DNA of 8,469 nt, taken from assembly GCA_038239195.1 (NCBI GenBank), contig JBBSEZ010000429.1, positions 1-8,469 of the forward strand, read 5' to 3'. The stretch is from JBBSEZ01 sp038239195 (GTDB lineage: Bacteria > Planctomycetota > Planctomycetia > Gemmatales > Gemmataceae). Below are positions 6,022 to 8,469 of this stretch, one piece after another. A program made the translations under genes and the position numbers. The notes under the pieces are model-generated. The model did no database searches. It saw only the letters and a list, made by a program, of their open reading frames with translations, and had not been told where the DNA came from. Position 1 is the first letter of the stretch. Each line of letters opens with the position of its first letter.

Positions 6022-6046
6022 TCGGTCCTTCTTCGGCGACGGTATA
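6022..6046 (-). repeat. Right terminal inverted repeat of the IS630 element, with TA target copy
   Basis: Read on the minus strand it is TATACCGTCGCCGA followed by AGAAGGACCGA, matching 22 of 25 positions of 4682-4706. The TA at 6045-6046 is the second copy of the target duplication. Confidence 0.75.
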
Positions 6047-6126
6047 TCCGTGGACTTGCGGCAGTAGCCGATCCAGAATTGCTCTTTGGCGCGTGACGGC
6101 TTTCTCTTGCGAGGCATCCGAAAAGG
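6047..6126. other. 80-bp remnant between the two insertion sequences
   Basis: This stretch should be what originally lay next to the IS630 insertion site, so it might be expected to hold ISKra4 transposase sequence. On the minus strand one frame reads MPRKRKPSRAKEQ then FWIGYCRKSTD, but this does not join in frame to YDEYL across the TA, and the other frames are not recognisable. Its origin is undecided. Confidence 0.4.
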
Positions 6127-7427
6127 GGTGGTGACTCTATCGGGCTTCCGCCAATTCTCCGCCACAATTCGGAGGCGCTTTGTCTTTTTCTTCCTCGCCC
6201 GGGGCGCCGGGGGGCACGAGTGGGTACAGGGGGTAGCTCAGGACTTCCGCCATCGTCCAAGTCTTCTCCGTCAAACCGGCCGCCATCGCGGGCGTCCGAT
6301 TGTGATGGCGCGGCGGATCGTCTTGCACCTTCTGACGCAACGTACGCGGCTCCCAGCAGAAGTTGTAAGCCACCAGACACAGGTAGGTCACCGCCACGTG
6401 AAACACCAACTCCTTGGAGAACGTGTACACCTTCCGCGCCTTCCGCGCGTTGACGTGCCGCTGCGTACCGTTCCAGCGCTCCACGTAACTGGTGTTGACC
6501 GTCTTGGAGGTGTCGCTCTCCCTCAGCCGTCGGCCACCTGCTTCTCCGTCCCGAACACCACCCGCTTGTCTATCTTGACCACCCGACCCTTCTCGCGCTC
6601 CTTATGCACCGTGGCGTAGGCGATCTCCTCGGGGAAGTAGAACCGCGGCATCTCCGCCTCGTCCCACTCGATCTCCTCCTGCTCGCTCAGGCCCAGGTCT
6701 TCCTTCCACACCCCGTAGGTGTGGTAGATCACCGCCTCGTAAGCTTTGTACTCGTCGGTGGTTATCAACTCCGGCAGTGCCCCGTCCGTCCGTGCGTAGA
6801 AGTCCGTGAACGCCTGGAAGAGCACCTCCTCGGTGCGCCGGCCGACGATCAGGGTGATGACCAGTTTGCTCTCGGGGCCCAACAGGACGTGGTCCCAGTA
6901 ACTGCCCTGCTCCTTGTCGTCGGGATCGTCGTCGTCACAGTTCTTGTCTTTTTTTCCCACAAAGGCCCAAGCCTCGTCTGCCTGCATCTGGCGGATGGGG
7001 ACGTGCTGGGCCTTCTGCTCGTGGAACTCCTGGGCGTGGTCTCCGGCCCGCTTGGCGAAGCGAAGGACGGCGTTGAGGCTGACGCCGCAGAGGCGGGCGG
7101 CGGCGCGCATGTCGCAGCCCTCGGTGAGGTGCCTGCCGACGAGGTCGGCCTTCTCCGGGGGGAGGGTGGAGCGGAACAAGGGAGTGCCTCGGCGGGCGGA
7201 GAAGTCCTTGCCGCACAGGGAGCAGCGCAGGCAGCGGATGCCCTGGGGCTTGCTGGACCAACCGTGGGGGCGCAGGGTGGCGGCGCCGCGCTGGCCGTAG
7301 GCGGAACAGGCGGGGTTCGGACATGCACACAGCGACCAGTCTTGCTCTGCCATGGGTCTTCCCTCCGGGTACTCCTGCCACTATGTCAGCCGGGAATCAC
7401 CCCTGGAAGGCCCGCGGAGTCACCACC
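6127..7427 (-). mobile_element. IS1-like family insertion sequence, about 1.3 kb
   Basis: Terminal inverted repeats GGTGGTGACTC (6127-6137 and inverted at 7417-7427) are identical over 11 bp and match about 18 of 23 when extended inward. The left repeat overlaps the transposase stop codon and the right one lies about 65 bp upstream of its start. The single gene fills the element. I see no convincing 8-9 bp target duplication, so the flanks may have been rearranged. Confidence 0.7.
6137..7353 (-). pseudogene. IS1-like family transposase, frameshifted near its C-terminus
   Basis: The first frame (7353-6523) encodes 276 residues. It has a zinc-ribbon-like N-terminus (CPNPAC at 11-16, CLRC at 41-44 and CGKDF from 47), a helix-turn-helix near 78-101, QADEAWAFVGKK with Asp126, and ITTDEYKAYE with Asp200. 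It ends at VVFGTEKQVADG. The family sequence then continues one base back in another frame, as SKTVNTSYVERWNGTQRHVN, YTFSKE, YNFCWEPRTLR and RTPAMAAGLTEKTWT, to the stop at 6137. The last catalytic Glu (YVERWNG) is thus cut off from the two Asp residues. Adding one base near 6524-6528 gives 406 codons including the stop, consistent with a single-base deletion (ACCGGCTG to ACGGCTG). Start ATG 7353 has GGAGGG upstream. Confidence 0.8.
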
Positions 7428-7475
7428 GAATTTTTCCGTTCGGAATCTTGTAGGCGCGGGGGCGGCGGTCTCTTG

Positions 7476-7554
7476 GAGGCAGAGGAAAGAATGAGCGGAG
7501 ACGCAGGAAAGCACGAGGCAACACACTGCTCTGAGTCATTCTTTCCACTGCCTC
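7476..7554. repeat. 79-bp inverted repeat upstream of a small conserved gene
   Basis: The arms GAGGCAGAGGAAAGAATGA (7476-7494) and TCATTCTTTCCACTGCCTC (7536-7554) pair at 18 of 19 positions around a 41-nt spacer. The right arm ends 2 nt before the ATG at 7557. It could be a dispersed palindromic repeat or a leader hairpin controlling the downstream gene. The 48 bp between the IS1-like end and this repeat (7428-7475) shows nothing recognisable. Confidence 0.8.
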
Positions 7555-7556
7555 TT

Positions 7557-7940
7557 ATGACGAAAGCCGTTGCCACGAAGCCCGTGGCCAGGAAGATCAA
7601 GGACGATGCCGGCACGACGCCGGCGGAAACCGCCCCGAGGGACGCGGCGCCCGCGACGCCGGAGGCGAAGCGGCGGCCGATCCAGTCGTTCCACGAGGGC
7701 GACGTGTCGGCCAGCATCTGGTCGCGCGAGGCCCAGCACCAGGGCAAGCCCCTCACGTTCTACTCCGTGTCGGTCGAGAGATCGTACCGGGACCGCGACG
7801 GGGCTTACCGGTACACCAGGAACTTCGACGCCGACGACCTGGGCGCGCTCCTGACGGTCATCCAGAGGAGCGCGGAGTACGTCCGGGACGCCCAGTGGCC
7901 TCCCGCTGACGCCGAGCCGATGCCCGACCAGGCCGAGTGA
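7557..7940 (+). CDS. Small conserved protein of unknown function
   Basis: This is a 127-residue protein with two parts: an Ala/Pro/Lys-rich, probably disordered N-terminus (residues 1-40), and a compact domain. The domain runs from RPIQSFHEGDVSASIW (40-55) through FYSVSVERSYRDRDG (68-82) and NFDADDLGALLTVIQRSAEY (89-108). The pattern (G-x-V-x-A-x-IW, then an aromatic-rich strand with ERSYRD-DG, then F-DDL) matches, from memory, short hypothetical proteins common in planctomycetes; I know no function for them. I prefer ATG 7557 because codons upstream lose the G/C third-position bias and lie in an inverted repeat. ATG 7491 (149 aa) is in frame, has GAGGA upstream, and is a real alternative. 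No membrane segment or signal peptide is visible. Confidence 0.7.
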   Translation: MTKAVATKPVARKIKDDAGTTPAETAPRDAAPATPEAKRRPIQSFHEGDVSASIWSREAQHQGKPLTFYSVSVERSYRDRDGAYRYTRNFDADDLGALLTVIQRSAEYVRDAQWPPADAEPMPDQAE

Positions 7941-8267
7941 CCGAACCGGGGCCGCCCTGACGGCCTCGCCGCGATGGCCCGCGTCTGGGGCGATGGGCGG
8001 CGCCAACCGAAGGCGCCGCCGCAGAGTCACCGTGGGAACGGTACCACGGCTCGCTCACCGACGAACCGGCAGGCTTGCGCCCTGCCCTCGCCCCGGACGC
8101 AGGCCCTCCGTCCCCAGGACGGCCCGAAGAGACGCTCCCCCGGAGCGCTCGGACGGACGCTGGGACGACGCGATCCCACCCCGGATCATCTTTTGAAGCG
8201 GGCGCCAGGTTCTCCGGCGCTTCCGCCCCCTTTGTCCACAACCCGTTCGCCCCCATAGGAGGCTCCC
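7941..8267. other. Intergenic region with GC-rich hairpins, no convincing gene
   Basis: Several short open frames exist here on both strands, but they are Arg/Pro-rich, lack Shine-Dalgarno sequences and resemble no family. A weak stem (GGCCG 7950-7954, CGGCC 7961-7965) follows the upstream stop. CCGTGG/CCACGG (8030-8035/8044-8049) is another. I see no good -10/-35 pair for the downstream gene. Confidence 0.5.
7996..8020 (+). terminator. Strong GC hairpin, possible terminator
   Basis: GGCGGCGCC (7996-8004) and GGCGCCGCC (8012-8020) are a perfect 9-bp stem with a 7-nt loop, 55 nt past the upstream stop codon. No T-tract follows, so intrinsic termination is uncertain. Confidence 0.35.
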
Positions 8268-8469
8268 ATGCAGGAGTTGATCGTGCGCCACGTGGTCGGC
8301 CGCCACGGGCGCGGCTCGCTCAAGAGCCACAACGCCGTCGCCACGGTGACCGAGCTGGCCCACGTCTTCCAGATCCGCGTCGACGACGCGGCCAACCCGG
8401 AGGCGTGGCTCGAGCTGACCGTCGAGGTGGAGTCGGCGGCCCAGGCCCCCGCGGGGCAGGCGGCCGTGG
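8268..8469 (+). CDS. Unrecognised protein, N-terminal part only
   Basis: The reading frame is open from ATG 8268 to the window edge (67 complete codons). AGGAGG (8257-8262) lies 5 nt upstream of the ATG, the best Shine-Dalgarno sequence in the window, and third codon positions are almost all G or C, so it is very likely a real gene. It begins MQELIVRHVVGRHGRGS, followed by alternating hydrophobic stretches (AVATVTELAHVFQIRV, AWLELTVEVE) that suggest beta strands, then an Ala/Gln/Pro-rich stretch. No signal peptide or membrane segment is visible. I do not recognise the family. Confidence 0.7.
   Translation, partial: MQELIVRHVVGRHGRGSLKSHNAVATVTELAHVFQIRVDDAANPEAWLELTVEVESAAQAPAGQAAV

Larger units (their letters stand above)
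4684..6044 (+). mobile_element. IS630-family insertion sequence (degenerate), about 1.36 kb
   Basis: The element is bounded by 23-bp imperfect terminal inverted repeats (TACCGTCGCCGA at both tips) and flanked on each side by TA, the duplication expected for the IS630/Tc1-mariner group. It carries one transposase gene (4778-5863), now frameshifted. Its left end cuts an ISKra4-type transposase. The non-coding tail after the transposase is long and less GC-rich, so an additional insertion inside the element is possible. The broken transposase implies it is not autonomous. Confidence 0.75.

Noticed and set aside
5812..6165. Minus-strand frame reading WIGYCRKSTD, reminiscent of a serine recombinase N-terminus
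   Set aside because: Only a few residues look similar, there is no catalytic Ser context or following homology, and the frame runs across the IS630 terminal repeat and into the IS1-like element.
6137..6484. Separate small gene beginning MERWNGTQRHVN on the minus strand
   Set aside because: It is the C-terminal part of the IS1-like transposase; the homology begins upstream of that Met at TVNTSYVERWNG.
7323..7556. N-terminal extension of the small conserved gene back into the IS1-like element
   Set aside because: The extension crosses the IS1-like terminal repeat and the 79-bp inverted repeat, loses codon bias, and has no family resemblance.
7974..8258. 94-codon open frame between the small conserved gene and the right-end gene
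   Set aside because: Arg/Pro/Ser-rich composition, no Shine-Dalgarno sequence, hairpins inside it, and equally long frames on the other strand.

Overview
The window is GC-rich with strong G/C preference at third codon positions. Its gene content resembles Planctomycetota (Gemmata/Isosphaera-like): split glutamate-synthase genes, a Uma2-type nuclease, IS630, IS1-like and ISKra4 transposases, and many palindromic intergenic repeats. This placement is an inference from gene types, not from a marker gene.

Left part (1-3339): a divergent nitrogen-metabolism locus. A type III glutamine synthetase-like gene (glnT, minus strand) faces away from glxB (class II glutamine amidotransferase) and glxC (GXGXG beta-helix subunit) on the plus strand. 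A well-formed sigma70-type promoter (ATGACA-17-TATAAT) drives glxBC, and a weaker overlapping candidate points at glnT. The glnT/glxB/glxC set is the one known from split glutamate synthase and N-methylglutamate synthase clusters. The expected third subunit, glxD (FMN synthase domain), is not in the window.

Middle (3336-4218): three nested inverted repeats start on the glxC stop codon. A Uma2-family PD-(D/E)XK protein follows, with its own candidate promoter, an 18-bp palindrome in the leader and a hairpin at its stop.

Accessory block (4295-7427): a graveyard of insertion sequences. The C-terminal 86 codons of an ISKra4-type transposase are cut at a TA by an IS630-family element of about 1.36 kb. 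That element has 25-bp imperfect terminal repeats (including the TA) and a transposase broken by two compensating frameshifts. About 80 bp further on lies an IS1-like element of about 1.3 kb, with 23-bp imperfect terminal repeats and a single-base frameshift before its last catalytic residue. An 89-bp element whose one arm can pair with either of two partners lies beside the ISKra4 remnant.

Right part (7428-8469): a 79-bp inverted repeat sits directly upstream of a small conserved protein of unknown function. About 330 bp without a gene follows, containing GC-rich hairpins, and then the start of an unrecognised gene that runs off the window. I saw no tRNA, rRNA, CRISPR array or complete defence system. 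The most unusual material is the non-coding palindromic structure and the apparently missing glxD.
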